From assembly GCA_016719055.1 (NCBI GenBank), contig JADKAW010000021.1, positions 1 through 64,000 on the forward strand: a stretch of 64,000 nt of DNA. The letters run 5' to 3'. This DNA is from Candidatus Rhodoferax mariagerensis. Lineage in GTDB: Bacteria > Pseudomonadota > Gammaproteobacteria > Burkholderiales > Burkholderiaceae_C. Each line of letters opens with the position of its first letter. Within the stretch, counting starts at the first letter, position 1. A program made the position numbers and the translations under genes. Positions 40,353 to 48,969 of the stretch are shown in pieces. The notes under the pieces are model-generated. The model was given only the letters and a program-made list of their open reading frames with translations, did not search any database and was not told the DNA's origin.

Positions 40353-41639
40353 ATGGCTCACATCGTCATCATGGGTGCAGGTATTGGCGGCATGCCCGCT
40401 GCTTACGAAATGCGCGAGGCGCTGCCCAAGGCGCACCGCGTCACCGTGGTCAACAGCACCGACTATTTTCAGTTTGTGCCCAGTAATCCCTGGGTGGCGG
40501 TGGGCTGGCGCACGCGTGAGGCGATCACATTGCCGATTGCACCATATTTGCAGCGCAAAGGCATTGGCTTCATTCCCAAGGCCGTAACGCAGATTGATGC
40601 TACCGCCAACAAGCTGGTTTTGACCGGTGGTGAAACGCTGGACTACGACTATCTGGTCATCACCACCGGTCCCAAACTTGCCTTTGATGAAATTGCGGGC
40701 GCGGGGCCGGTGGCATCCGGTGGCGGTGGCCATACCCATTCGGTATGCCATGTGGACCATGCACTGGAGTTTTTCGCCGATTACGAAGAATTCCTCAAAA
40801 ATCCGGGCCCCGTGGTGGTGGGTGCCATGCCTGGTGCCAGTTGCTTTGGCCCGGCCTACGAGTTCGCGATGATTCTTGACACCGATTTGCGCAAGCGCAA
40901 GCTGCGCAACAAGGTGCCGATCACTTTTGTGACCAGCGAGCCTTATATTGGTCACCTCGGCCTGGGTGGCGTGGGTGACAGCAAGTCCATGCTCGAATCC
41001 GAAATGCGCAACCGCGACATGAAGTGGATCACCAACGCCAAGACCACCAAGGTTGAAGCTGGCAAGATGTTTGTGAGCCAGATTGATGATCAGGGCAATT
41101 TGGTCAAGGACCATGAAGTCGGCTTCAAACTGGCAATGATGTTGCCTGCCTTCAAGGGCGTGGATGCAGTGGCGGCTGTTCCCAACCTTTGCAACCCGCG
41201 CGGCATGGTGCTGATCGATGAGTTCCAGCGCAGCAAGGGGTATCGCAATATCTTCTCGGCTGGTGTTTGTGTGGCCATTCCGCCGGTTGAAGTGACACCG
41301 GTGCCCACCGGCACCCCCAAGACCGGTTACATGATCGAGAGCATGGTGGGTGCCATCTGCCACAACATTGCCGATGAATTGGCGGGCAAACCGGTCACCG
41401 CCAAAGGCACCTGGAACGCAGTTTGCCTGGCAGACATGGGTGATACCGGCGCAGCCTTTGTGGCTCTGCCACAGATTCCGCCGCGCAATGTGAACTGGTT
41501 CAAAAAGGGCAAGTGGGTACATCTGGCCAAGATTGCATTCGAGAAGTATTTCATCCGCAAAATCAAGAAGGGCACATCTGAGCCCATTTATGAAAAGTAC
41601 GTGTTCGGGCTGTTGGGCATCAACCGCGTCGAGAAATAG
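40353..41639 (+). CDS. sqr: Sulfide:quinone oxidoreductase, type I-like
   Basis: SQR oxidises sulfide to polysulfide or persulfide and reduces quinone at the inner membrane. The 428-residue flavoprotein has the FAD motif IVIMGAGIGGMPAAYEMREA, and the three active Cys: Cys132 (HTHSVCHVDHAL), Cys164 (PGASCFGPAYEF) and one near residue 350 (SAGVCVAIPPVEV). These match the Acidithiobacillus-type SQR. The C-terminus has an amphipathic membrane anchor. AGGAG precedes the start. It is followed by DUF2892 and CsoR-family genes. It may be cotranscribed with the RND genes. Confidence 0.9.
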   Translation: MAHIVIMGAGIGGMPAAYEMREALPKAHRVTVVNSTDYFQFVPSNPWVAVGWRTREAITLPIAPYLQRKGIGFIPKAVTQIDATANKLVLTGGETLDYDYLVITTGPKLAFDEIAGAGPVASGGGGHTHSVCHVDHALEFFADYEEFLKNPGPVVVGAMPGASCFGPAYEFAMILDTDLRKRKLRNKVPITFVTSEPYIGHLGLGGVGDSKSMLESEMRNRDMKWITNAKTTKVEAGKMFVSQIDDQGNLVKDHEVGFKLAMMLPAFKGVDAVAAVPNLCNPRGMVLIDEFQRSKGYRNIFSAGVCVAIPPVEVTPVPTGTPKTGYMIESMVGAICHNIADELAGKPVTAKGTWNAVCLADMGDTGAAFVALPQIPPRNVNWFKKGKWVHLAKIAFEKYFIRKIKKGTSEPIYEKYVFGLLGINRVEK

Positions 41640-41665
41640 GTTTCAAATCCAAAGGAGTAATCACC

Positions 41666-41890
41666 ATGACAGTGCAGCGCTACATTTTTGTTATTGCCGG
41701 TTTTTTCGTCATGATTTCATTGGCACTCGGGGTAGAAGGCAGCCCGCTTTTCGTCAGCAAATGGGCGCTTGCGTTCACGGCGTTTGTCGGTGCCAATCTT
41801 TTTCAGTCGGGCTTTACGAACTTCTGTCCGATGAGCTTGATTCTGAAGAAACTTGGGGTGCCGGAAGTCAAGGCAGGCTGCGCCAGTTGA
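41666..41890 (+). CDS. DUF2892 (YgaP-type) inner membrane protein
   Basis: This 74-residue membrane protein has two TM helices (YIFVIAGFFVMISLALGV and FTAFVGANLFQSGFTNFCPM) and the conserved NFCPMSLILKKLGV with the Cys-Pro. Such domains occur alone or fused to rhodanese (YgaP) and are common beside SQR and persulfide-handling genes. Role: likely a membrane partner of sulfane sulfur metabolism; this is inference. AAGGAG lies 10 nt before the ATG. It sits between sqr and the CsoR-family gene with short gaps. Confidence 0.8.
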   Translation: MTVQRYIFVIAGFFVMISLALGVEGSPLFVSKWALAFTAFVGANLFQSGFTNFCPMSLILKKLGVPEVKAGCAS

Positions 41891-41930
41891 CTGCAGATGC
41901 CACTTCTTTCCAAGCATCCCGGAGCACCTG

Positions 41931-42221
41931 ATGGCTGCATTGACCAATGAGACGGACCGCACAGATATTCTGAACCGGTTGCGCCGTGCGGAAGGGCAGA
42001 TTCGGGGTGTGCAGCGCATGATCGAAGAAGGAGAAAGCTGCCTGAAGATCGGGCAGCAGTTCTCTGCCGTTCGCAAGGCGCTCGACAGCACTTACTTGCG
42101 CATGACCATGTGTTTCATGGAGCAGGAGTTGTCAAGTTGCCTGGGCGCTGATGATTCCCAAAAGGCAGGCATCGACATCATGCTCAAGGACATCGAGGGC
42201 CTGCTCGCCCGAATGCATTAA
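41931..42221 (+). CDS. CsoR/RcnR-family repressor with unusual cysteines
   Basis: This 96-residue all-helical protein starts MAALTNETDRTDILNRLRRA and has EGQIRGVQRMIEEGESCLKI and QFSAVRKALDSTYLRMTM, the CsoR/FrmR (DUF156) pattern. In CsoR copper is held by Cys36, His61 and Cys65; in persulfide sensor CstR two Cys are used. Here Cys37 is kept, the His equivalent is Phe, the second Cys position is Glu, and Cys61 and Cys70 are displaced. It should bind neither metal in the classical way. Being third after sqr, I infer a thiol-based sulfide or persulfide sensor. An earlier frame from 41853 is not used. Confidence 0.82.
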   Translation: MAALTNETDRTDILNRLRRAEGQIRGVQRMIEEGESCLKIGQQFSAVRKALDSTYLRMTMCFMEQELSSCLGADDSQKAGIDIMLKDIEGLLARMH

Positions 42222-42222
42222 A

Positions 42223-42287
42223 AATTGCAAGAAAACAGGCTCTAGCCCTTATTGAACAAGCGCTTTATGCTATGTATAGCGTAGCAT
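42223..42287 (-). repeat. Interspersed ~55-bp repeat, copy 10 (intergenic)
   Basis: Minus strand: CTATACATAGCATAAAGCG, CTTGTTCAATAAGGGCTAG, AGCCTGTTTTCTTG. It fills the gap between the CsoR-family gene and mnmA, which converge on it. Confidence 0.8.
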
Positions 42288-43418
42288 TCAAATCGACTCC
42301 GAGACTGAAATGACACCGCCACCCAGACACCTGTCGCCGCGGTACAGCACGGCCGACTGGCCTGGGGTGACGGCCCACTGCGTCTGGGCAAAATCCAACC
42401 CAAATGAGCTGGCTGATGGATGATTCAGCGTGCAGTCGGCGTCGGCCTGCCGATAGCGGGTCTTGGCTGCCAGCGCGCCAGGCCCTGGTGCTTGCCCCGA
42501 GACCCAACTGGCATCCAGCGCAGTCAGCGCCTTTGACAGCAACCAGGGATGGTCTCGGCCCTGCACCACCCACAAGGTGTTGTTTGGGACATCTTTGCGC
42601 GCCACAAACCACGGCGAGTGATCACCCCCACCCCGCTGCGCCCCCTTGGCCTTGAGGCCACCGATGCCCAGCCCCTGACGCTGTCCGAGTGTGTAAAAAC
42701 TCAGGCCGACATGCTGGCCAATCTGCTGACCCTTGTCGTTGCGGATGGGGCCAGGTTCACGGCTGATGTAGCGGTTCAAAAAATCCCGGAAAGGTCGCTC
42801 GCCAATAAAGCAGATGCCAGTCGAGTCTCTTTTTTTGGCGTTGGGCAACTTAACCTCTTCGGCGATGCGCCGAACCTCGGCTTTCAGCAACGCACCTATG
42901 GGAAACAGCGTTTTGGACAACTGGGCCTGATTGAGGCGATGCAAAAAGTAGCTTTGGTCCTTGGCCGGGTCCAACCCCTTAAGCAATTCGTGTTGCCCGG
43001 ACTGTGCATCGCGCTGGACCCGGGCGTAATGACCGGTAGCGATTTTTTCGGCACCCAGGCGCATGGCATGGTCCAGAAACGCCTTGAACTTGATTTCGGA
43101 GTTGCACAGAACGTCGGGGTTGGGCGTGCGCCCGGCGCTGTATTCGCGCAGAAAAGTGGCAAACACGCGGTCTTTGTATTCGGCGGCAAAGTTGACGTGT
43201 TCGATCTCGATGCCAATCACGTCAGCCACAGCGGCCGCATCGACAAAGTCAGCATTCGACGAGCAGTAGGCACTGTCATCGTCATCTTCCCAGTTTTTCA
43301 TGAAGATACCGACCACCTCGTGCCCTTGTTGCTTCAATAGCCAGGCCGTCACTGCCGAATCGACCCCACCACTCAAGCCAACCACCACGCGGTGAGATGT
43401 TGGGGCAGTACTCATCAC
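42288..43418 (-). CDS. mnmA: tRNA 2-thiouridylase
   Basis: MnmA installs sulfur at U34 of Lys, Glu and Gln tRNAs (s2U). The 376-residue protein has the P-loop VVVGLSGGVDSAVTAWLLKQ, the region PNPDVLCNSEIKFKAFLDHA with first catalytic Cys and GHYARV, and RDSTGICFIGERPFRDFLN with the second Cys. The C-terminal domain (YRQADADCTLNHP...FAQTQWAVTPGQSAVLYRGD) is complete. It overlaps the upstream nudix gene by 4 nt. Sulfur comes through the Tus relay in gammaproteobacteria; the donor here is unknown. Confidence 0.96.
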   Translation of the reverse strand: MMSTAPTSHRVVVGLSGGVDSAVTAWLLKQQGHEVVGIFMKNWEDDDDSAYCSSNADFVDAAAVADVIGIEIEHVNFAAEYKDRVFATFLREYSAGRTPNPDVLCNSEIKFKAFLDHAMRLGAEKIATGHYARVQRDAQSGQHELLKGLDPAKDQSYFLHRLNQAQLSKTLFPIGALLKAEVRRIAEEVKLPNAKKRDSTGICFIGERPFRDFLNRYISREPGPIRNDKGQQIGQHVGLSFYTLGQRQGLGIGGLKAKGAQRGGGDHSPWFVARKDVPNNTLWVVQGRDHPWLLSKALTALDASWVSGQAPGPGALAAKTRYRQADADCTLNHPSASSFGLDFAQTQWAVTPGQSAVLYRGDRCLGGGVISVSESI

Positions 43419-43927
43419 AAACCGCCTGAGTGTTGCTGTCCCAGCAACACCGACGGATCGGTGAATATCACCGAAAGTGGCAAACGCTGCCCAGCCAGAT
43501 AGTCCTCCATACAGCGCAACACCATGGGGCTTCGCATTCGCCCCACATTGTCACGAATTTCCTGCGGTGTCAGCCACAAGGTGCGGACAATGCCCTTGTC
43601 CAGCGTTCTGCCCGGTTCCAGCAGCCCCAAGGTGCCACAAAACGCAAAACGCAGGAACGTGATGTCCTGCGCCGCTTGCTCGCCCTGATTGGGCCGGATA
43701 AAACGTGACATGTAAATACCAATCAGACTGGTGGGCGCGAACCGGTACATGGTTTCTTCCAGCGTTTCGCGTATGCAAGCCTGCGTCAAGGTCTCACCTT
43801 CATCCAGGTGACCAGCAGGGTTGTTCAACCGCAAGCCATCCGGGGTGTGTTCCTCCACCAGCAGGAACTTGCCGTGCTGCTCAATGATTGCCGCCACCGT
43901 TGCGCCAGGTTTCCATCGATTTGTCAT
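43415..43927 (-). CDS. NUDIX hydrolase (NudJ-like)
   Basis: This 170-residue protein has the NUDIX box in GHLDEGETLTQACIRETLEETM (GX5EX7REUXEEXGU pattern, with the final Gly-Hyd lost or shifted), preceded by TVAAIIEQHGKFLLVEEHTP and DGLRLNNPAGHL. It resembles NudJ, which cleaves thiamin pyrophosphate and nucleoside di/triphosphates and often precedes mnmA in Proteobacteria. It overlaps mnmA by 4 nt and is divergent from pntA, 133 bp apart. Confidence 0.88.
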   Translation of the reverse strand: MTNRWKPGATVAAIIEQHGKFLLVEEHTPDGLRLNNPAGHLDEGETLTQACIRETLEETMYRFAPTSLIGIYMSRFIRPNQGEQAAQDITFLRFAFCGTLGLLEPGRTLDKGIVRTLWLTPQEIRDNVGRMRSPMVLRCMEDYLAGQRLPLSVIFTDPSVLLGQQHSGGL

Positions 43928-44060
43928 GCCCCATTATCGGAAAAATTGCCAACTGAAGATTTCTTGACTTTAGTCATGAAACGGAAAGCTGAAAATCAAA
44001 AAAACTGATGTAAGCTCCGCGGGTTATTTGATTTCCAACAGAAACCGAGGAGTCGCCCCC

Positions 44061-45716
44061 ATGCAAGCGAGTGCCACCATTGATGGCTCATCAGGCCAAG
44101 CCGTCGTTGCCCCCCCCCAGGATGCCGTGAAAACTGTGCAACGCATCGGGGTCCCCAAAGAGGTATTTCCCGGAGAGAAGCGGGTTGCCACCGTGCCAGA
44201 GGTGGTCGAAAAACTGATCAAACTTGGCTTCACGGTGTCGGTAGAGTCCGGTGCAGGTGATGCCGCCAACTTCTCTGACGACACCTACCGTGAGGCCGGT
44301 GCGCAAATCGTCGATGGTGCTGCCGCACTGTGGGCCGGGTCCGACATCGTGTTCAAGGTGGCTGTGCCGACCGCGGCCGAAGTTGGCCTGATGCGCGAAG
44401 GCGGCATTCTGATCGGTTTCATCTGGCCCGCGCAGAATCCCGAATTGATGCAGCAGCTCACCGCCAAGAAGGCGACCGTGCTGGCCATCGACGCATTGCC
44501 GCGCATGTTGAGTCGTGCCCAAAAGATGGATGCGTTGACGTCCCAAGCCGGTGTGTCAGGCTACCGCGCTGTGGTCGAGGCCGCCAATGCCTTTGGCCGC
44601 TTCTTTGCCGGCCAGATCACGGCAGCAGGCAAGGTTCAGCCCGCCAAGGTCTTTGTCGCCGGTGCTGGTGTGGCCGGATTGGCGGCGATTGGCACAGCGG
44701 TTGGGTTAGGTGCCATCGTGCGTGCCAACGACACCCGGGCAGAAGTGGCCGATCAGGTCATTTCCATGGGGGGTGAATTTGTCAAAGTTGATTTTGAAGA
44801 AGAAGGCGGCGGCGGCGGCGGTTATGCCAAGGTGATGAGCGAGGGCTTCCAGCAAGCCCAGCGCGACATGTACGCCAAGCAGGCCCGCGAGGTGGACATC
44901 ATCATCACCACCGCGCTGATTCCTGGCAAGCCCGCACCCAGGCTCATTACCGCCGAGATGGTCAAGAGCATGAAGCCCGGCAGCGTGATTGTTGACATGG
45001 CCGCTGAGCGCGGCGGCAACTGCGAGCTGACCGTACCAGGTGAGGCGGTTGTAAAGCACGGTGTGACCATTGTTGGGTACACCGACCTGACCTCACGTCT
45101 GGCCAAGCAGTCATCAACCCTGTATGCCACCAATCTGTTCCGCTTGGCCGAGGAGTTGTGCAAGACCAAAGACGGTGTAGTGAATGTCAACATGGATGAC
45201 GATGCCATCCGCGGACTGACCGTCACCAAAGAGGGTCGCATCACTTGGCCAGCACCGGCACCCACGCTCCCTGCAGCCGCACCGGCAAAACCGGTCGCTG
45301 CGCCAGCGGCAAAAAAAGGGGGACATGGCCACGGTGCAGCCAGCGAGCCGATGGCCGGTAGCAAGCTTGCCATCATGTTTGGTGTGGCAGCGGCCTTGTT
45401 CTGGCTGGTGGGTGCCAGCGCACCGCCCGCATTTTTGTCGCACTTCACAGTGTTCGTGCTGGCCTGTTTTGTCGGCTACATGGTGGTCTGGAACGTCAAG
45501 CCAGCCTTGCATACCCCGCTGATGAGCGTCACCAACGCCATCAGTAGCATCATCGCGATTGGTGCCCTGGTGCAAATTTCGCCAATGAGCGGTGCGGTGG
45601 ACCGGCCCAATGAGCTGATCACCTGGGTTGCCGGGGCCGGCATAGTACTGACGGCCATTAACATGTTCGGCGGCTTTGCCGTCACACAGCGCATGCTGGC
45701 GATGTTTCGCAAATAA
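44061..45716 (+). CDS. pntA: NAD(P) transhydrogenase alpha subunit (fused)
   Basis: PntA and PntB use the proton gradient to transfer hydride from NADH to NADP. PntA here is a fused 551-residue subunit: domain I (RIGVPKEVFPGEKRVATVPE, VAGLAAIGTAVGLGAIVRAN for NAD, LGAD-like GKPAPRLITAEMV), a Pro/Ala linker, and a C-terminal transmembrane domain (LAIMFGVAAALFWLVGASAP onward with four TMs). ATG 44061 is used with GAGGAG upstream. It is followed by pntB after 12 nt. Confidence 0.94.
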   Translation: MQASATIDGSSGQAVVAPPQDAVKTVQRIGVPKEVFPGEKRVATVPEVVEKLIKLGFTVSVESGAGDAANFSDDTYREAGAQIVDGAAALWAGSDIVFKVAVPTAAEVGLMREGGILIGFIWPAQNPELMQQLTAKKATVLAIDALPRMLSRAQKMDALTSQAGVSGYRAVVEAANAFGRFFAGQITAAGKVQPAKVFVAGAGVAGLAAIGTAVGLGAIVRANDTRAEVADQVISMGGEFVKVDFEEEGGGGGGYAKVMSEGFQQAQRDMYAKQAREVDIIITTALIPGKPAPRLITAEMVKSMKPGSVIVDMAAERGGNCELTVPGEAVVKHGVTIVGYTDLTSRLAKQSSTLYATNLFRLAEELCKTKDGVVNVNMDDDAIRGLTVTKEGRITWPAPAPTLPAAAPAKPVAAPAAKKGGHGHGAASEPMAGSKLAIMFGVAAALFWLVGASAPPAFLSHFTVFVLACFVGYMVVWNVKPALHTPLMSVTNAISSIIAIGALVQISPMSGAVDRPNELITWVAGAGIVLTAINMFGGFAVTQRMLAMFRK

Positions 45717-45728
45717 GGGAGGCAATTC

Positions 45729-47150
45729 ATGTTTACCACAGAACTGGCAACCGTCTCCTATATTGGAGCGACGATTCTTTTCATCTTGAGCCTGGGTGGT
45801 TTGTCGAACCAGGAAACCGCGTTGCGCGGCAACCTCTACGGCATGGTCGGCATGGCCATCGCCGTGCTGGCGACCATTTTTGGCCCCCAGGTCACCGGTG
45901 CCGGCATCCCCTGGATCATTGGCGCCATGGTGATTGGCGGCAGTATCGGCATGTACGCGGCACGCACCGTGCAGATGACGCAGATGCCGGAACTGGTGGC
46001 ACTGATGCACAGCATGGTAGGTCTGGCCGCGATGCTGGTGGGCTTTTCCACCTTCATCGACCCGGAGGCTTCCAAGGGATTCACCGGAGCCGCCAAGTCG
46101 ATTCACGAAATGGAAATCTACATCGGCATCCTGATTGGCGCGGTGACCTTCTCCGGCTCGATCGTGGCCTTTGGCAAGCTCTCGGGCCGTATCGGCGGCA
46201 ACCCGCTGCTGTTGCCGGCACGGCATTGGCTCAATCTGCTGGGCCTGCTGGTGGTGATCTGGTTTGGCCGCGAGTTCATGAACGCCCACAGCATTGCTGA
46301 CGGCATGACACCCCTGATCATCATGACGGTGATCGCCCTGCTGTTTGGCATTCACATGGTGATGGCAATTGGCGGCGCCGACATGCCGGTGGTGGTGTCG
46401 ATGCTCAACAGCTACTCGGGCTGGGCGGCGGCGGCCACTGGGTTCATGCTGTCCAACGATCTGCTGATCGTTACCGGTGCGCTGGTCGGCTCCAGCGGCG
46501 CGATTCTGTCTTACATCATGTGCAAGGCGATGGCGCGCAGCTTCATCAGCGTGATTGCTGGCGGCTTTGGCACCGCCAGCGCGGCACCGGCCCCCAGCGG
46601 CGGGCCAGCCCAGCCAGCCGGTGAAGTGTTTCCGATCAAGGCGGCAGAAACCGCCGAACTGCTGCGTGAAGCCAAGAGCGTCATCATCGTGCCGGGCTAT
46701 GGCATGGCGGTGGCGCAGGCGCAGCACACGGTCTATGAGATCACGAAGTTCCTGCGCGAGAAAGGCTGCAACATCCGTTTTGGCATCCACCCGGTGGCGG
46801 GACGTATGCCAGGCCATATGAACGTGCTGCTGGCCGAGGCCAAAGTACCCTATGACATTGTGTTCGAGATGGACGAGTTGAACGACGATTTCCCGAAAAC
46901 CGATGTGGTGATGGTCATCGGTGCCAACGACATCGTCAACCCGGGTGCCCAGGACGACCCAAACAGCCCGATTGCCGGCATGCCGGTGCTTGAAGTCTGG
47001 AAGGCCAAGACTTCCATCGTCATGAAGCGCAGTATGGCTTCTGGTTATGCGGGCGTCGATAACCCTTTGTTCTACAAAGAAAACAACCGCATGTTATTTG
47101 GTGATGCCAAGAAGATGCTGGATGAAGTTCTGGTATCGCTCAAAACCTGA
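45729..47150 (+). CDS. pntB: NAD(P) transhydrogenase beta subunit
   Basis: The 473-residue PntB has eight or nine TM helices (LATVSYIGATILFILSLGGL, IGILIGAVTFSGSIVAFGKL and others) and a C-terminal NADP-binding domain III (VIIVPGYGMAVAQAQHTVYE, FGIHPVAGRMPGHMNVLLAE, VVMVIGANDIVNPGAQDDPN, GDAKKMLDEVLVSL). GGGAGG precedes the ATG. With PntA it forms the proton-translocating enzyme that supplies NADPH. Confidence 0.96.
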   Translation: MFTTELATVSYIGATILFILSLGGLSNQETALRGNLYGMVGMAIAVLATIFGPQVTGAGIPWIIGAMVIGGSIGMYAARTVQMTQMPELVALMHSMVGLAAMLVGFSTFIDPEASKGFTGAAKSIHEMEIYIGILIGAVTFSGSIVAFGKLSGRIGGNPLLLPARHWLNLLGLLVVIWFGREFMNAHSIADGMTPLIIMTVIALLFGIHMVMAIGGADMPVVVSMLNSYSGWAAAATGFMLSNDLLIVTGALVGSSGAILSYIMCKAMARSFISVIAGGFGTASAAPAPSGGPAQPAGEVFPIKAAETAELLREAKSVIIVPGYGMAVAQAQHTVYEITKFLREKGCNIRFGIHPVAGRMPGHMNVLLAEAKVPYDIVFEMDELNDDFPKTDVVMVIGANDIVNPGAQDDPNSPIAGMPVLEVWKAKTSIVMKRSMASGYAGVDNPLFYKENNRMLFGDAKKMLDEVLVSLKT

Positions 47151-47199
47151 AAACAGCCTGCTCTACTGTTGGGGCCTTCCTTGTGTAGTTGGAGACCCC

Positions 47200-47213
47200 T
47201 CCCTAATTAGGGA
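47200..47213. promoter_or_regulatory. Perfect 14-bp palindrome upstream of acyl-CoA synthetase
   Basis: TCCCTAATTAGGGA is fully self-complementary and lies 70 nt upstream of the next gene, in a short AT-rich gap after pntB. It may be a regulator site or transcription stop; no T-tract follows it. Confidence 0.3.
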
Positions 47214-47283
47214 AAACACAGCTTACAGAAGCTGACAATCAGGTGAAAATCCAACTTTTGACGTAAAAATTGGAGACCTGAAC

Positions 47284-48957
47284 ATGAGCGACCCCACCTG
47301 GCTGAAAGCCTATCCTCCGGGTGTACCCGCTGACATTGAAGTCAGCCGATACACCTCTACCGTCGAAATGATGGAGGAGAGTTTCCAGAAGTTTGCCGAC
47401 CGAAGTGCCTTCAGCTTCATGGGCAAGGAACTTAACTACCGTCAAATCGAAGAGCTCAGTCGGACCTTTGGGGTCTACCTGCAGGGTCTGGGGCTGGCCA
47501 AAGGCGATCGAGTGGCGGTGATGATGCCGAATGTGCTGCAATACCCGATTGTGGTGGCGGGCATCTTGCGCGCTGGCTACACGCTGGTCAATGTCAACCC
47601 ACTGTACACCGCCCGCGAACTTGAGCACCAACTCAAGGACTCCGGTGCCAAGGTCATTGTCATCCTTGAAAACTTTGCCGCCACACTGGAAAAATGCATC
47701 GCGGCCACCCCGGTCAAACACATTGTGCTGTGTGCCATGGGTGATCAACTTGGCCTACTCAAGGGCACTTTGGTCAACTACGTGGTTCGCAATGTCAAAA
47801 AGATGGTGCCCGATTACAAGCTGCCGCAAGCCATTCGTTTTAACGCTGCAATCGCCAAAGGAACCAGCGGAACCCTAAAGAAGGTCACCATCAAGACCGA
47901 CGACGTGGCGGTTTTGCAGTACACCGGTGGCACCACCGGTGTGTCCAAGGGGGCTGTGCTGCTGCAACGCAACCTGGTCGCCAATCTGTTGCAAGCTGAT
48001 GCCTGGTTTCAGCCAGCACTGTCAAAAATTCCCACGGGCGAACAGATGAACGTGGTGTGTGCACTCCCGCTGTATCATATTTTTGCTTTCACCGTGGGAA
48101 TGATGCTGTCGATGCGCCTGGGCGGCAAGCTGATCCTGATTCCCAATCCACGCGACTTTGTCGCTGTCTTGACCGAGCTGGCCAAACACAAAATTCACCT
48201 CTTCCCGGCCGTCAACACACTCTTCAACGGCTTGGCCAACCACCCAGATTTCAGCAAGGTGGATTGGCACCATTTGGTGGCTTCGGCAGGGGGTGGCACA
48301 GCGGTGCAGAGTGCAGTTGCCAAACTTTGGTATGAAAAGACCGGATGTGCCATCTGTGAAGGTTATGGCCTGAGCGAAACCTCGCCGATTGCCACCAGCA
48401 ATCCGGTCAACATCACCGAATACACCGGCTCAATTGGTGTGCCGGTACCTGGCACCTGGCTCAAGCTGTTAGATGACGATGGCAACGAAGTTGCTGTCGG
48501 GCAGCCTGGCGAAATCGCCATCAAGGGTCCGCAGGTGATGGCTGGTTATTGGCAGCGCCCTGATGAAACTGCCAAGGTCATGACGGCCGATGGCTATTTC
48601 AAGTCAGGCGATGTGGGGGTTGTCGATGAACGAGGGTTTTTCAAAATCGTTGATCGCAAAAAAGACATGATTCTGGTAAGCGGCTTCAATGTGTTCCCCA
48701 CCGAGCTTGAAGACGTCGTGTCGCAGATGGATGGCATCATGGAATGTGCCTGCGTGGGCATGCCCGATGCCAAGACCGGTGAAGCCGTCAAGCTGGTGAT
48801 TGTGCGCAAGGACCCGGCAGTCACCGAAGAGCAGGTGCGGGCCTATTGCAAGGAAAACATGACCGGCTACAAACAGCCCAAAGTCATCGAGTTCCGAACC
48901 GAATTGCCCAAGACCCCGGTTGGCAAGATTCTTCGTCGCGAGTTGCGCACCAAATAG
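47284..48957 (+). CDS. Long-chain acyl-CoA synthetase, FadD-like
   Basis: This 557-residue AMP-dependent ligase activates fatty acids to acyl-CoA. The motifs are LQYTGGTTGVSKGAVLLQRN (P-loop), EGYGLSETSPIATSNPVN, DGYFKSGDVGVVDERGFFKI, VDRKKDMILVSGFNVFPTEL, and the C-terminal LPKTPVGKILRRELRTK with catalytic Lys. The N-terminal part (AYPPGVPADIEVSRYTSTVE) is typical of FadD in Burkholderiales. TTGGAGACC precedes the ATG. The chain length preference is not visible. Confidence 0.92.
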   Translation: MSDPTWLKAYPPGVPADIEVSRYTSTVEMMEESFQKFADRSAFSFMGKELNYRQIEELSRTFGVYLQGLGLAKGDRVAVMMPNVLQYPIVVAGILRAGYTLVNVNPLYTARELEHQLKDSGAKVIVILENFAATLEKCIAATPVKHIVLCAMGDQLGLLKGTLVNYVVRNVKKMVPDYKLPQAIRFNAAIAKGTSGTLKKVTIKTDDVAVLQYTGGTTGVSKGAVLLQRNLVANLLQADAWFQPALSKIPTGEQMNVVCALPLYHIFAFTVGMMLSMRLGGKLILIPNPRDFVAVLTELAKHKIHLFPAVNTLFNGLANHPDFSKVDWHHLVASAGGGTAVQSAVAKLWYEKTGCAICEGYGLSETSPIATSNPVNITEYTGSIGVPVPGTWLKLLDDDGNEVAVGQPGEIAIKGPQVMAGYWQRPDETAKVMTADGYFKSGDVGVVDERGFFKIVDRKKDMILVSGFNVFPTELEDVVSQMDGIMECACVGMPDAKTGEAVKLVIVRKDPAVTEEQVRAYCKENMTGYKQPKVIEFRTELPKTPVGKILRRELRTK

Positions 48958-48969
48958 AGGAAGTATGCT

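Noticed and set aside
40323..41522. A 399-codon antisense frame over sqr
   Set aside because: sqr has full catalytic motifs on the plus strand; the antisense text is His/Gln-rich and has no domain.
45114..46817. A 567-codon antisense frame over pntA/pntB
   Set aside because: Both pnt genes are clearly coding; the antisense protein is low-complexity and meaningless.
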